A DNA stretch of 33,049 nt from contig JAQGMQ010000588.1 of NCBI GenBank assembly GCA_028292305.1, positions 1-33,049 of the forward strand, in the 5' to 3' direction. Shown here one piece after another: positions 7,801-15,400 of this stretch. Made by a program: the position numbers and the translations under genes. Each line of letters starts with the position of its first letter. Within the stretch, counting starts at the first letter, position 1. The notes below the pieces were generated by a model. It made no database searches, was not told the DNA's origin, and saw nothing but the letters and a program-made list of their open reading frames with translations. This DNA is from Rhodoferax sp. Lineage in GTDB: Bacteria; Pseudomonadota; Gammaproteobacteria; Burkholderiales; Burkholderiaceae_C.

Positions 7801-8983
7801 AAAATACCTGACCGCCTGAACTGTGCCCCGTGGATACATCGAGGTCGAACTGATTGTTGGGGTTGCCAGTGATGTAGTGGTAATGCGCGATGTTGCGCGC
7901 CTTGGCCGACGTGTCGATGTTGCCGCCTGCGCCGAACGTGTAGGAAAACATCTGCGTCGCGCCGGCCTTGAGCGTGATCCCACCGCCCGGTGTGGCATCA
8001 GAGCGGGTCAGGCCAACGTCGTCTGTCGGATAGTTCGGCGTTGTCAGCATGCCGACAACGGTCTGGTCAGAAGCCGGCGTTGGAATGTAGCTGGACGGCC
8101 CGACCGTGGCTGCAACGACAGAGATGCCATACCGCGCCGACTTGGCTGCGTTCATGGCGTTCATTTGTGTGACAGACGGCGCACCTGCCGACAGTTCGAA
8201 AACGGCGAAGTCCATCTTGCCGTTGTTGAACCAACAGTAAGCCGTGGGCGCCGTCACAAAGCCGCCCGCGTTGACGTCAACCGGCGAGGTAAAGGTCAGG
8301 ACGCCATTGCGATACAGCCGATAGAAATGGCCATCGCAGACGATGTTGATGATTTCCCAAGTGTTCAGGACGGCCAAGCCATTGGAGGCTTCGGTGTAAT
8401 GCAGGTCTACATTCCCCTGCGAGAAATAGATTACGCTGTCGGTTCGGGACGGAACCGTGAAATAGTTATTGGTTCCGCCACCTGATGCCCCGTATTCGCA
8501 CTTCAATATCTGTCCGTCTGCATCACCATCAGTGCGGGGATTCAAGGCATTGTGCCGGCCTACAATCGTTGCCATCCACGGCGCGTTATTCGGCCCCCAA
8601 TGGGAGATGACCGCATCCGGTGGGATCGGCAGGCCATCCCAGCCGCTGTTATACGAGAGCGTCGGGTGCGACCGGAAATACGGGAAGTTGTTCGGGCCAC
8701 CGTTGGCGATCCAGCGCAGAGCGCCGTACGAACCGATGCTGGCGCGATCGCTGACGATCTTTTGCACCGGCTCGCAGACCACCTGCACGGAGTTGGCCCC
8801 GCCGCTGGGATCCGTGAAAAGCTGAATGCCGGCCACGCCATTCGCCGGCCGATTGCTGGATGTCGGCAGGTTCGCGTCGAACGACATCTGCAAGCCGGGC
8901 GCCTGAGCGCCAGAACTCACCGACAGGTTCGCCGCTGCGACAATCGGCGGGGCCGTGAAGAACCCGATAGGAAAGGGCAGCAT
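4811..8983 (-). CDS. Giant multidomain tailspike-like protein
   Basis: A 1390-residue protein, the largest in the window. It begins MLPFPIGFF. Residues about 90-290 look like a LamG/concanavalin-type sandwich. Residues about 385-690 resemble a GH16-type jelly roll, including GWQPIWYY at 464-471 and HEFEIDVND at 503-511, where GH16 enzymes carry an E-x-D-x-x-E motif. A Gly/Thr linker (about 722-742) leads to another sandwich domain (745-955). Residues 986-1390 form a right-handed beta-helix opening with the typical YFVAPNGSDSAAGTKEAPF motif (988-1006) and containing repeated N-x-I/L-x-x-N turns. Such proteins bind and often degrade surface polysaccharide. The ATG at 8983 shares a base with the upstream fibre stop (TAATG). 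Enzyme activity is not proven by the motifs. Confidence 0.85.
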   Translation of the reverse strand: MLPFPIGFFTAPPIVAAANLSVSSGAQAPGLQMSFDANLPTSSNRPANGVAGIQLFTDPSGGANSVQVVCEPVQKIVSDRASIGSYGALRWIANGGPNNFPYFRSHPTLSYNSGWDGLPIPPDAVISHWGPNNAPWMATIVGRHNALNPRTDGDADGQILKCEYGASGGGTNNYFTVPSRTDSVIYFSQGNVDLHYTEASNGLAVLNTWEIINIVCDGHFYRLYRNGVLTFTSPVDVNAGGFVTAPTAYCWFNNGKMDFAVFELSAGAPSVTQMNAMNAAKSARYGISVVAATVGPSSYIPTPASDQTVVGMLTTPNYPTDDVGLTRSDATPGGGITLKAGATQMFSYTFGAGGNIDTSAKARNIAHYHYITGNPNNQFDLDVSTGHSSGGQVFWARGRHFPPDHFNDLHRVKPNGWHLSAMSAENRTKVAPGYIWAAVARFPQSFRPGTLLKVVYRIGKGVHGWQPIWYYSGEQRTPLQFGTTDPYAQPNGRSLFEFPTYGHEFEIDVNDQYSLVDYQVPHGKHLATQVIASDSGQGQYGVVWTGRRPDRPFDSRSNGFSRDPHDHFYNVSPVDATTQDRTIYCNWRGDGSNLIDFLEIVPGLGAKVFQTAYMEYDQAPDIVDPVTGVTRKQGMHLILGNQAVNVYQYDIEHGTVPQDNDGIYGGVQGGTPDPTALEPDGWTFLVKEVSAWRGEINNVDLLRLGDPTPGTENDPPANGLLVQDGSAGGTGTPTGGGGGTPTNTGWNALATYSGTGGALNTPGSVGQGWTDPNSRWTQTAQNFLQVGGVAGENAWVTRQIVRKAAGEQVVTSRVQIRTVMFDNVIPFIISRYSGADNNPTMIITSPLKTTVWSAGAFGTSQGSDLSFTSGQWYDFRVDTVQTDATHTTVTTSLWTATDSATPAFAAGTLVGTSSFVLTDSVIQNLAGGNGICFYSFQDGAAGRVVSSYQSFTQSIGTGSSGGTATAFTLNSSNTNGASETAPTNANAYFVAPNGSDSAAGTKEAPFLTIEKARDTVGGDSARKTICFRGGTYPTRTTNAQFVPWRDNGIKLTRYPGEVPILDFGGTVANALYFDAGCTNITINGLTILHPVTAGIQLNGYQNASISGFTITNNHIRYVTGDTSGGAGATGGIRGSFCTDHNLIANNLIEDTVGPSITFVGGSNVEYLKTMTIRRNICRRANNLGFNDTGMIYFLDRGHNGDTANPTIIEENWLEDAGSGDTRQVYFDDQASAYILRRNILTGDSAIPLQYHGGDHLVVEHNLIDVTGSRAYMALYQDVVSQGLTNLGMAGNTFQGNVVYNGRSTFPNSTLWAYFITAGQTVTNPATSGNLYFQTTGTLPNAGSIVDSSPHVANPNFVSASTKNYNFSDGGTAAAAATGFTPIDYGVIGPQ

Positions 8984-10680
8984 TATGCGAAGCCCTTGCT
9001 CAACACGCAGTTCAGCGTCGTGCCGTTGACCGTCGATGCGGTGAGGATATCGACCGCGCCCGCAGCGGTGCTCAACGTCGGCACGGTGCCGCCCTGCCAC
9101 TTGAAGGCGGACCCGTATGCCAGAGTGCGGCCACCAGTGCCGTCCTGCGTGATGGTCCACTGGTAAGTCGCGCCCGCAGCAATGCCGGTCGGGTTCGATA
9201 GGGTCGCGTTCGTGCCCAGCGTGAGGGCAAACATGTTTTGCGCTGATACGTCGGTCGCAATCGTGGCGCCTGACGTCAGTGTGGTCAGGCCCTTGTTGAT
9301 GTCAGCGCGCGACACCGACAACGTGCCGTCACCCGCGATGGCAACGCCGCTGCCCTGCTTCACGCCACCAACCACGCTGGACGTTGCGATGACCGGCGCG
9401 AAGGTGGTGGGCTTGCCGCTGATTGATGTCCAGGCGGGCGTGTAGGCCGAAATCGCCGTGGTGACGTTGGCAGCCGTCTGATACCCGGCGCTGTTGGCAG
9501 CGTCGTAAGCACCCAAGGCAGCCCGCGCGAGTGCCGCCGTGGTGCCGCCTGTGCCGCCCGACGCGATCGGGAGTGCGGTGCCAAGGGTCAGCGTCGTGAA
9601 CGCGCCAGTGCCCGGCGTGGTGCCGCCGATGGGGCCGGGGGCCGCTAGCTTGGTGGTCAGGTTCGCTGCTGTCTGGAAGCCGGCCGGGTTTGCTGCGTCA
9701 TACGGCGTGAAGCCGAGAACCCCGGTCACGTCCGCAGTTACCAAGGTGACGGCGCCCGTCCGACCTTGGAATGTGGAGACGCCCGACGTGCCCGTGGCGT
9801 TCAACGTGCCGTCGCCCAGAACGGTCAGGCCAGTGCCAGGCTTCACGCCGCCAATGACAGAAGATGTCGCGGGCGGGAGCGTGTAGGCAGCCGGGATCGT
9901 CGGCTTGCCCGAAAGGTCCGCATAGGCGCCCGAGGTCGCGATCGTGGCGAACGTCGGCTTGCCGGAAATGCTGCCCCATGCTGGCGCGTATCCACCCAGC
10001 GCGGCCTGCACCTGCGCGGCGGACTGGAATCCGGTGGGGTTGGAGGCATCATACGGCGTGTAGGACAACGCGCCCGTCACATCGCCGGCAGTTAGCACGA
10101 CGGTGCCGCTGCGGGTGTTGAAGGTAGAAACGCCTGCCGACTGCCCGCCCGTCACGCCGGAAATCGTGCCGTCGAGCGCGATGCTGATGTTGGTGCCAGC
10201 TTTGACGCCGCCCAACACGGTCCCGCTCGCTGCCGGCAAGACGTAGGCACTCGGGATGGTCGGCTTGTTCGTCAGGTCGGCGTAGCTGCCCGTGGTGGCG
10301 ACAGTGGCCAGCGTCGGCAGCGTTGGGATCGTCGGCTTGTTGGTCAGGTCCAGATACGAGCCGCTGAACTGCGTTGGGCGCCCAGTGAGGTCGGCATACG
10401 CGCCAGTGCTAGCCACGGTCGAAAGCGTGGGCTTGCCCGACAGATCGGCATACGCGCCGCTGAAGATCACGATGGTGCGCGGCGACCAATTGGTGCCGTT
10501 GAACACCATGTATTGGCCGCTGGTCGCGCCGCCCGGCTGGATGTCGGTTGGCGTGGTCTGCGAGACGATCTGGGCAACATTGATATTGCCGTTTACCGAG
10601 CCATCGTCACCAAGCATCGTGACATTGCGGGCTGGCGTGAGCGGGCTAAGGCCGGTCGGGAAGGTGGTGGTGCCGCTCAT
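8983..10680 (-). CDS. Repetitive tail fibre protein
   Basis: A 565-residue tail fibre. The shaft is built from recurring phage fibre motifs: AYADLSGKPT-type units at about residues 76-85, 94-103, 108-117, 132-141 and 251-260; SISGKPT at 237-243 and 419-425; GGVK-x-GT units near 157, 277 and 438; and a long repeated block ending YTPYDASNPTGFQ and FTPYDAANPAGFQ. An ASGGTGGTTAA segment (373-383) is also typical of fibres. The C-terminal 100 residues form a compact beta-rich tip ending in SKGFA. It should mediate host attachment as a trimer. The start at 10680 has GAGGT seven bases upstream. It is followed directly by the giant tailspike. Confidence 0.88.
   Translation of the reverse strand: MSGTTTFPTGLSPLTPARNVTMLGDDGSVNGNINVAQIVSQTTPTDIQPGGATSGQYMVFNGTNWSPRTIVIFSGAYADLSGKPTLSTVASTGAYADLTGRPTQFSGSYLDLTNKPTIPTLPTLATVATTGSYADLTNKPTIPSAYVLPAASGTVLGGVKAGTNISIALDGTISGVTGGQSAGVSTFNTRSGTVVLTAGDVTGALSYTPYDASNPTGFQSAAQVQAALGGYAPAWGSISGKPTFATIATSGAYADLSGKPTIPAAYTLPPATSSVIGGVKPGTGLTVLGDGTLNATGTSGVSTFQGRTGAVTLVTADVTGVLGFTPYDAANPAGFQTAANLTTKLAAPGPIGGTTPGTGAFTTLTLGTALPIASGGTGGTTAALARAALGAYDAANSAGYQTAANVTTAISAYTPAWTSISGKPTTFAPVIATSSVVGGVKQGSGVAIAGDGTLSVSRADINKGLTTLTSGATIATDVSAQNMFALTLGTNATLSNPTGIAAGATYQWTITQDGTGGRTLAYGSAFKWQGGTVPTLSTAAGAVDILTASTVNGTTLNCVLSKGFA
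9673..9771 (-). repeat. Tail fibre internal repeat, copy 2
   Basis: Codes for residues 304-336 of the fibre. It is about 33 residues long and aligns without gaps to residues 187-219 (10024-10122): both read F-x-x-R-[ST]-G-x-V, then a DVTG element, then TPYDA and a final GFQ. The protein-level similarity is clear; I did not score the DNA identity. Confidence 0.6.
10024..10122 (-). repeat. Tail fibre internal repeat, copy 1
   Basis: Codes for residues 187-219 of the fibre, the partner of the copy at 9673-9771. Each copy is preceded by a GGVK-x-GT plus DGT module, so the duplicated unit is probably longer (about 117 residues apart) and reflects expansion of the fibre shaft. Confidence 0.6.
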
Positions 10681-10684
10681 GTCG

Positions 10685-11032
10685 TTACCTCAGAACCAGT
10701 GTTGTGCCATTCCGCAGGTGAAGCGGATTGCCCGAACGCAGCAGCACCGTCTTGCCGCTCGTCGGCGTGACCGGCGTCGTCGTGGAAAAGCCCGCCACAG
10801 CAACGCGCCCGTTGTTGAGCCAGAGGCTGCCCATGGTGCCCGGCTCGGTCTGCGGCAGCGCGTTGACGAGTGTGGTCAGGGCCGACAGCGTGAGTGCCGA
10901 ACCGGTCGATGATCCTGGGTCGCCGGGTGGACCTTTGTCGCCAGTCGGGCCTTTATCGCCGGGCAGTTTCGCCTGTGCCGGCGCACCGCTGTTGCTGTTG
11001 ACAACAACGGCTGTGCGGTAAGCGTCGGTCAC
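10685..11032 (-). CDS. Small collagen-like fibre-associated protein
   Basis: A 115-residue protein. Residues about 25-42 carry Gly-X-Y triplets (GDKGPTGDKGPPGDPG), a collagen-like trimerising segment common in phage tail fibres. After a short helical stretch (ALTLSALTTLVNALP) comes a beta-rich end with SLWLNNGRVAVA and strands ending LVLR. It is probably a minor fibre or an attachment piece in the fibre cluster. The start is a GTG at 11032 inside a GTGA overlap with the upstream stop; no other start fits between the overlap and the triplets. It ends five bases before the long fibre gene. Confidence 0.65.
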   Translation of the reverse strand: MTDAYRTAVVVNSNSGAPAQAKLPGDKGPTGDKGPPGDPGSSTGSALTLSALTTLVNALPQTEPGTMGSLWLNNGRVAVAGFSTTTPVTPTSGKTVLLRSGNPLHLRNGTTLVLR

Positions 11033-11532
11033 GCCCGCACCGTGGCGCCTGTGGCGAAGATCGTGTCGATCTGCGCGTCAGTGATGCCGAACAGCGCCGC
11101 CATCTGCGCAATCATCGGGCTGTTGCGCTCGAACGTGCCCGCGGTTGTCCATGCCAGCCAAGCCGCGCGCCCTTCGGCACCCGTGCTCTTACCGGCCAGA
11201 ATGGCTGCGTCGATCGTGTCGTAAAGCGACTTGCCGTTCGTGCCGGGCATGCTGTCCAGAACAGCCATCGCCTGATAGCGCGTGATGGAAACCGCCGCTT
11301 GCATCGAGGCCGGCAGCGCAGGAACTTCCGGCCCGGCATCCATAGACACGAGCGTGTGCCCACTGACGCCCCAGTGCCCGCCCTGCATGTGATGCGCCCA
11401 ATCCTGATCCGTCAGTTGCAGGAGATCGGCAGACGGCGGCATGGATGGGTATGCGACGAGATCGGTGTCGTACCAGCCAAGGGCAGGCGCGGGCGCAGGA
11501 GCGTTGTGGTCGTAACGGACGAACTTTGGCAT
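11029..11532 (-). CDS. Tail fibre assembly protein
   Basis: A 167-residue protein resembling phage tail fibre assembly chaperones. The N-terminal half has the LLQLTDQDWAHHM segment typical of this group. The C-terminal half (about 95-167) has the arrangement found in their C-terminal helical domain: ITRYQAMAVLDSM, then AWTTAGTFERNSPMIAQMA and ITDAQIDTIF. Such proteins help fold or trimerise the neighbouring fibres. It lies between the fibre at 11544-12314 and two further fibre proteins, as expected. The start at 11532 has AAGGA seven bases upstream, after the stop of the preceding fibre gene. It ends in a GTGA overlap. Confidence 0.75.
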   Translation of the reverse strand: MPKFVRYDHNAPAPAPALGWYDTDLVAYPSMPPSADLLQLTDQDWAHHMQGGHWGVSGHTLVSMDAGPEVPALPASMQAAVSITRYQAMAVLDSMPGTNGKSLYDTIDAAILAGKSTGAEGRAAWLAWTTAGTFERNSPMIAQMAALFGITDAQIDTIFATGATVRA

Positions 11533-11543
11533 GGGGGAATCCT

Positions 11544-12314
11544 TCAGCGACCGATCGCGCGCCAGAACACGCCAAGGGGGGCGGACTGACCGCCGGAAAA
11601 GTTCTGCCCAATCGCGAACCCGCTCTGGCTTTGAGCGTAAACAGCAACGCCGCCGATCGCCGTTGTGGAGTTGTTCAGGGTCAAGATCACGTTGTCGCAG
11701 GCAGTTGGGAAGGTCAGCGGGAAGGTGATGCCCACCTGGGATGACGCGCCGCCGGCTGGGTAGTAGTAGCCCCACTGTTCAATCTTGCCGCTGGGAAGGA
11801 CTTCGTAGCCGTTTACCCCGAATGAACCGCGCCAAAGGCTATCGGTCCAGATGCGGCCAAGAGCATAATTATCAATGGTCGCAAGTAAGGCGGTGGAATT
11901 CCAACCAAGTTTTACGGCGTTTGTGCTTTGCCCCGCGCCCGTGCCTTGCTGAACCGGCGTGTAACCTAAGTTCGCCTGCTTGGTATTTACCACACCATTT
12001 AGGTAATCGAATGCGGATGCCCGACTGGCAGCTTCCACGTTTACTTGGGCCGTAATCAGAAAGTTAATTGCACTTCGCAATTGGGTTGGTGACGCGTCAG
12101 CAGGTGTGATGCCCGCAACGGCCAGCACGGCTGCGATTTGCCCATACAGCCAATTGTCTTTGTCATCGAGGTTTTGAAACATGGAGTTGAACAACTCCAC
12201 GCTCGGCGGTGTCTCGCCCAGGTAGGCAAAGCCGGCGGCGGACTGCGTATCGGTGGCCGGCAGCGTCGAACCCGTGGATGCCCACTGCTTCGTGAAGCGA
12301 CTAAATCCGGTCAT
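11544..12314 (-). CDS. Tail fibre protein with gp53-like C-terminal domain
   Basis: A 256-residue tail fibre. The N-terminus begins MTGFSRFTKQW and carries a baseplate-attachment type region, including a LFNSMFQNLDDKDNW segment (about 42-56) often seen at the start of such fibres. The C-terminal domain (about 165-256) matches the putative tail fibre gp53-like C-terminal domain: NGYEVLPSGKIEQWGYY, then an ITFPLTFPTACDNV stretch, and the final FWRAIG. It likely forms a trimeric receptor-binding tip. The ATG at 12314 is preceded by AGGGA. It follows the DUF2612 baseplate gene and is followed by the fibre assembly gene. Confidence 0.85.
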   Translation of the reverse strand: MTGFSRFTKQWASTGSTLPATDTQSAAGFAYLGETPPSVELFNSMFQNLDDKDNWLYGQIAAVLAVAGITPADASPTQLRSAINFLITAQVNVEAASRASAFDYLNGVVNTKQANLGYTPVQQGTGAGQSTNAVKLGWNSTALLATIDNYALGRIWTDSLWRGSFGVNGYEVLPSGKIEQWGYYYPAGGASSQVGITFPLTFPTACDNVILTLNNSTTAIGGVAVYAQSQSGFAIGQNFSGGQSAPLGVFWRAIGR

Positions 12315-12323
12315 GGGTCATCC

Positions 12324-12989
12324 CTAGTTGAAGACGCGCGACAGCGTGCCGACGCCGAAGCCGGCCAAACCTTGGTTCGAGAAGCCGAAATAAACGGGCG
12401 GCGATTCGGTCAGTGTGATGCCCACGCCGGCAGCGCGCGGGATGTAGGTGCTGGCGTGGGCGGCTAGGATCTCGTCTGCCCGCAGCAGTCGCCCAATTGA
12501 CACGCTGATGGTGGCGTTGCCGTTGTTCTGCACGATGACGCGGGGCACCGCGAAAATTGCCTGCGCCGCTTTGATGATCTCCGGTGTCGTACCGTGCCCG
12601 TTGTTTAGCGCGATCTTCAGGTGGATCAGCGCCCGGTAGTCGGCGTCGGACAGAACCACGCTGTCGGCAAAAGACTCGTTGTTCCGGCGCATCGCCGCCT
12701 GGCCGAACCCGCGCCCGGCGTCCTGGCTGCTGAACCCGAAGAACGCCTTGAAGACGCTCTGCTGAACAGTGCGCGGCTGGCCAACGATGGTGCCGATGCC
12801 GTCAAGCTGCGCGCCCTGCGCTGTGGTCAATCCGCGCGCCAGCATCATGTCGCGGAAGGCGGCATCGAGAGGCACGAACGGCGCGAACAGCGAGCGCACC
12901 ACGGGTTCCAGCGCGGGCTTGCCAGCGAACTGGTTCAGCCAATTGCCGAATGCAATTGCGCCGTGGTCCTGCCCGAACGTGAGCGCCAT
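12324..12989 (-). CDS. DUF2612 baseplate wedge protein
   Basis: A 221-residue protein matching the DUF2612 family of small myoviruses. Visible family features are the AQLDGIGTIVGQPR segment (about 60-73), a helical region with YRALIHLKIALNNGHGTTPEI (about 123-143) and the C-terminal YFGFSNQ (about 200-206). These proteins occupy the place of tail protein I / gp7-like wedge components next to baseplate J, linking the baseplate to the fibres. The ATG at 12989 shares one base with the upstream stop (TGATG). Family call is good; exact place in the baseplate is inferred from gene order. Confidence 0.85.
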   Translation of the reverse strand: MALTFGQDHGAIAFGNWLNQFAGKPALEPVVRSLFAPFVPLDAAFRDMMLARGLTTAQGAQLDGIGTIVGQPRTVQQSVFKAFFGFSSQDAGRGFGQAAMRRNNESFADSVVLSDADYRALIHLKIALNNGHGTTPEIIKAAQAIFAVPRVIVQNNGNATISVSIGRLLRADEILAAHASTYIPRAAGVGITLTESPPVYFGFSNQGLAGFGVGTLSRVFN

Positions 12990-14428
12990 CAGGTCACGCT
13001 GATGCGGGACGGATCGAACACTGCGCGCCCGGTTGCCGGGATGGTGACGTTGCCTGCGGTGTAGTCGCCGGATGCCGGGCTGAACGCGGGATTGCTGCTG
13101 CTGGCGAACGTGATGGCGAGCGAGCCGATACCCGGAACGGCAACATAGATCGGGCCGTAAAACCGCTGCACTACCACGTCGCTGCCGATGTCCAGCGCGT
13201 TGCCGGTGTCAGCGATCACGCCCGCAATGGTGGCCAGCGCGTTGCCGGGAAGGGTTTCTTCGGCAAGCGTAGTGATGACACACTTTGCCCAGATGTAGAC
13301 CTTGGACGGGCGCGAGAACTTGATCGGATGGCTGGCGCCTTGGGTGTCGATCACGGTCATGACGACGCTGCCGTTGTAGTCGATGCCCGCGGCCACAAGC
13401 GTGAACAGCTTCTCCGCAATCGCCTGATCGTCGCCGCCTTCAACCACGGCTTGGACGCTGTGCGGCACCCGGCCATCGGCATCAGTCACGTTGGTGGTGT
13501 TCTCCAAGACGAGCGCCTTGGTCACGCCCTGCACTTCGCTTTCCAGGCCGGCGCGGATTGATGGCAGCACGGCAGCGCCCAGCAAATATACGCCGCTGTT
13601 GTAACGAGCGCGCAACTCGGCATCGTTCTCGCGGTAGCGGCCTGGCAACCCAGGTTGCAGGTTGTCGATCGAGGACCAGCCGGTAATGCGCGTGACCATC
13701 TGGCCTAGGCCGTTGACCGGCACGGCGAACGGGCCGGGTTCGGTGGCGGCAAAGATGCCGGGGCTGCCGAGACTGCCGATCTTCAAGTTGCTGGACACCG
13801 ACACCGAGACCGAAGCGCGGCCATCCGTCTGAATGCGGATGCTCGCGCCATCGCTGCTGATGTTCAGGCCGCTGGTCAGAAGCGCCGTTGCCAGCCCGTT
13901 GATGACTGTGGAAAGCGATGTCGTGCTGCCTGACGTGTAGGTGTAGGCGGATCCACCCAGCGTGACCGCGTAGGCCGTGTTGGGCGTCACCGCAGGCACG
14001 ATGACCGACACATCCACAACGGCGCTGGCGCTGATCGTCGTGGCCGTGGTCAGCGCCAGTTGCACGGAGGAATCGGCCAGTCCGATCAGCGAGCCTGCGG
14101 GAATGGCGGTGCCGTCCACGCCATACAGGACGACGAAGACTTGGGTTGCCGCATCGCCCAGGCGGGTGACGCCAGCGAACGACACGGCGTTGTCGAGGGA
14201 CATGCCGAATGCGGTTGGCGGGTACATCGACCCGTAAACCGCCTCTGCCATCTCCCAAAGCGTCGCCTCGCGCTCGGCGAATGTGTCGATCAGTTGCCCA
14301 ATGATGCTATCAGGCCGCGTCTGCACTTGCCGGCCAAGGCGCGTAGTCAGGTCGCTGACGATCGCAGCCCGAACCTCGTCCAGCCGCATTTTCACAAAGC
14401 CGGTGGGTTGAACGCCGTAATCAGCCAT
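12989..14428 (-). CDS. Baseplate J-like protein
   Basis: A 479-residue protein of the baseplate J / gp47 family (P2 gpJ, T4 gp6 relatives). The N-terminus has the usual helical segment with SIIGQLIDTFAEREATLWE (about 41-59), followed by SLDNAVSFAGVTRL (76-89) and a beta-rich middle domain beginning GTAIPAGSLIGLADSS. A GRYRENDAELRARY motif, seen in most members, lies near the centre. The protein forms the wedge ring around the tail hub. The start at 14428 overlaps the gp25-like gene by eight bases; the ribosome site is weak, suggesting translational coupling. Confidence 0.93.
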   Translation of the reverse strand: MADYGVQPTGFVKMRLDEVRAAIVSDLTTRLGRQVQTRPDSIIGQLIDTFAEREATLWEMAEAVYGSMYPPTAFGMSLDNAVSFAGVTRLGDAATQVFVVLYGVDGTAIPAGSLIGLADSSVQLALTTATTISASAVVDVSVIVPAVTPNTAYAVTLGGSAYTYTSGSTTSLSTVINGLATALLTSGLNISSDGASIRIQTDGRASVSVSVSSNLKIGSLGSPGIFAATEPGPFAVPVNGLGQMVTRITGWSSIDNLQPGLPGRYRENDAELRARYNSGVYLLGAAVLPSIRAGLESEVQGVTKALVLENTTNVTDADGRVPHSVQAVVEGGDDQAIAEKLFTLVAAGIDYNGSVVMTVIDTQGASHPIKFSRPSKVYIWAKCVITTLAEETLPGNALATIAGVIADTGNALDIGSDVVVQRFYGPIYVAVPGIGSLAITFASSSNPAFSPASGDYTAGNVTIPATGRAVFDPSRISVT

Positions 14429-14789
14429 TCAAAATCACCGAATTGTTGACCACACCGAAGGCCGTCTCTGCCTCAAACACCACGGCCAGACGGCGCAGTT
14501 CGTCGTCAACTTGCAACGTCATGGATGTGACCTTCGACACGTCGGGCACGGCGGTGATCTGGGCGCGCAACACGCTCTCGATCACGGCGCGGTTGGCCCC
14601 TTTGACCAAGATGTAGCGCAGGTATGGAGTGCCGAAGCCCAGATCGAGGAACCATTCGCCCAGCCACGCCAGCAGCGTAATCTTGATCTGCTGCGCCACA
14701 CGCTCGGCGTTGTCGATCAGGATCAGGTCGCCGGATGCGTCGAACACCAGATCGTGGGACTTGCGCCCGATGGCGATGTCGAACGCCAT
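14421..14789 (-). CDS. gp25-like (GPW) baseplate wedge protein
   Basis: A 122-residue protein of the gp25/gpW lysozyme-like baseplate family. The conserved core is visible: DLILIDNAERVAQQIKITLLAWLGEWFLD (helix with QQI and GEW), then LGFGTPYL and a later I-x-x-VLRAQI segment. The protein forms part of the wedge, contacting sheath and J proteins; it has no enzymatic activity in phages. The ATG at 14789 shares a base with the upstream spike stop (TGATG), and its end overlaps the J gene by eight bases. Confidence 0.9.
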   Translation of the reverse strand: MAFDIAIGRKSHDLVFDASGDLILIDNAERVAQQIKITLLAWLGEWFLDLGFGTPYLRYILVKGANRAVIESVLRAQITAVPDVSKVTSMTLQVDDELRRLAVVFEAETAFGVVNNSVILNG

Positions 14790-15400
14790 CAGGACGGCAT
14801 GCCCGTGGTCCCGCCGCCGGTAACGACACCGCCATGAACGTGGGTCCGGAGGCTTTTACCTGTTGCAATTACGTCGTTTGCCGGCACCACGACATTGCCG
14901 CCGTCGAACTCGAACCCGGATGCGTGGAAGATCATCGTGCCTGCCGGGGTCATGCTGATGCTGGCCGCGCCGAACGTGATGACCATGTTATCAGCGTGCG
15001 CTGCTGGCGTTGCGCCGCCGTGGTTCAGACCTGGCACAGCCACCGCGTCGGATAAGTCGAACTGGCGCGGATCGTCGGGCGTCGCACCGCCAGCGTCGTG
15101 CCATGCTTCCAAGCTGCGTTCGGAGAAATGCAACATCACGCCATCGCCGGGCACGATGGGGAAGGTGATGCCGGCGCGGCCGTTGCTGCCGGTGGGGAAG
15201 ATCACGGGGACCGACACGATCTGCGGTGCCGGCAGCACGCGGCCATCGGCCAACTGCTTTGACAGAGACGGCAGCACAGTCGCTCGCCGGGTTGCAGCGT
15301 CATAGGACACGACAACACCCGGCATCGCTGTATGGACCTCGGCCAGCATCGTGCTGACGGTGTTCTTCACACCGCTGATCGTGTCGCCGCTATCGCTCAT
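14789..15400 (-). CDS. Baseplate spike / membrane-puncturing protein (gp138-like)
   Basis: A 203-residue protein. Residues about 25-110 form an OB-fold domain like the N-terminal part of gp138 / gp5-type puncturing devices (PGVVVSYDAATRRATVLPSL, then VPVIFPTG and a GDGVMLHFSERSLEAW segment). The rest forms a short beta-helix needle and ends with THVHGGV (H187, H189) and a GGGTTGMP tail. A histidine pair in this H-x-H setting coordinates a metal ion at the needle tip in related spikes. It pierces the outer membrane on tail contraction. The ATG at 15400 shares a base with the hub gene stop (TAATG). Confidence 0.9.
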   Translation of the reverse strand: MSDSGDTISGVKNTVSTMLAEVHTAMPGVVVSYDAATRRATVLPSLSKQLADGRVLPAPQIVSVPVIFPTGSNGRAGITFPIVPGDGVMLHFSERSLEAWHDAGGATPDDPRQFDLSDAVAVPGLNHGGATPAAHADNMVITFGAASISMTPAGTMIFHASGFEFDGGNVVVPANDVIATGKSLRTHVHGGVVTGGGTTGMPS

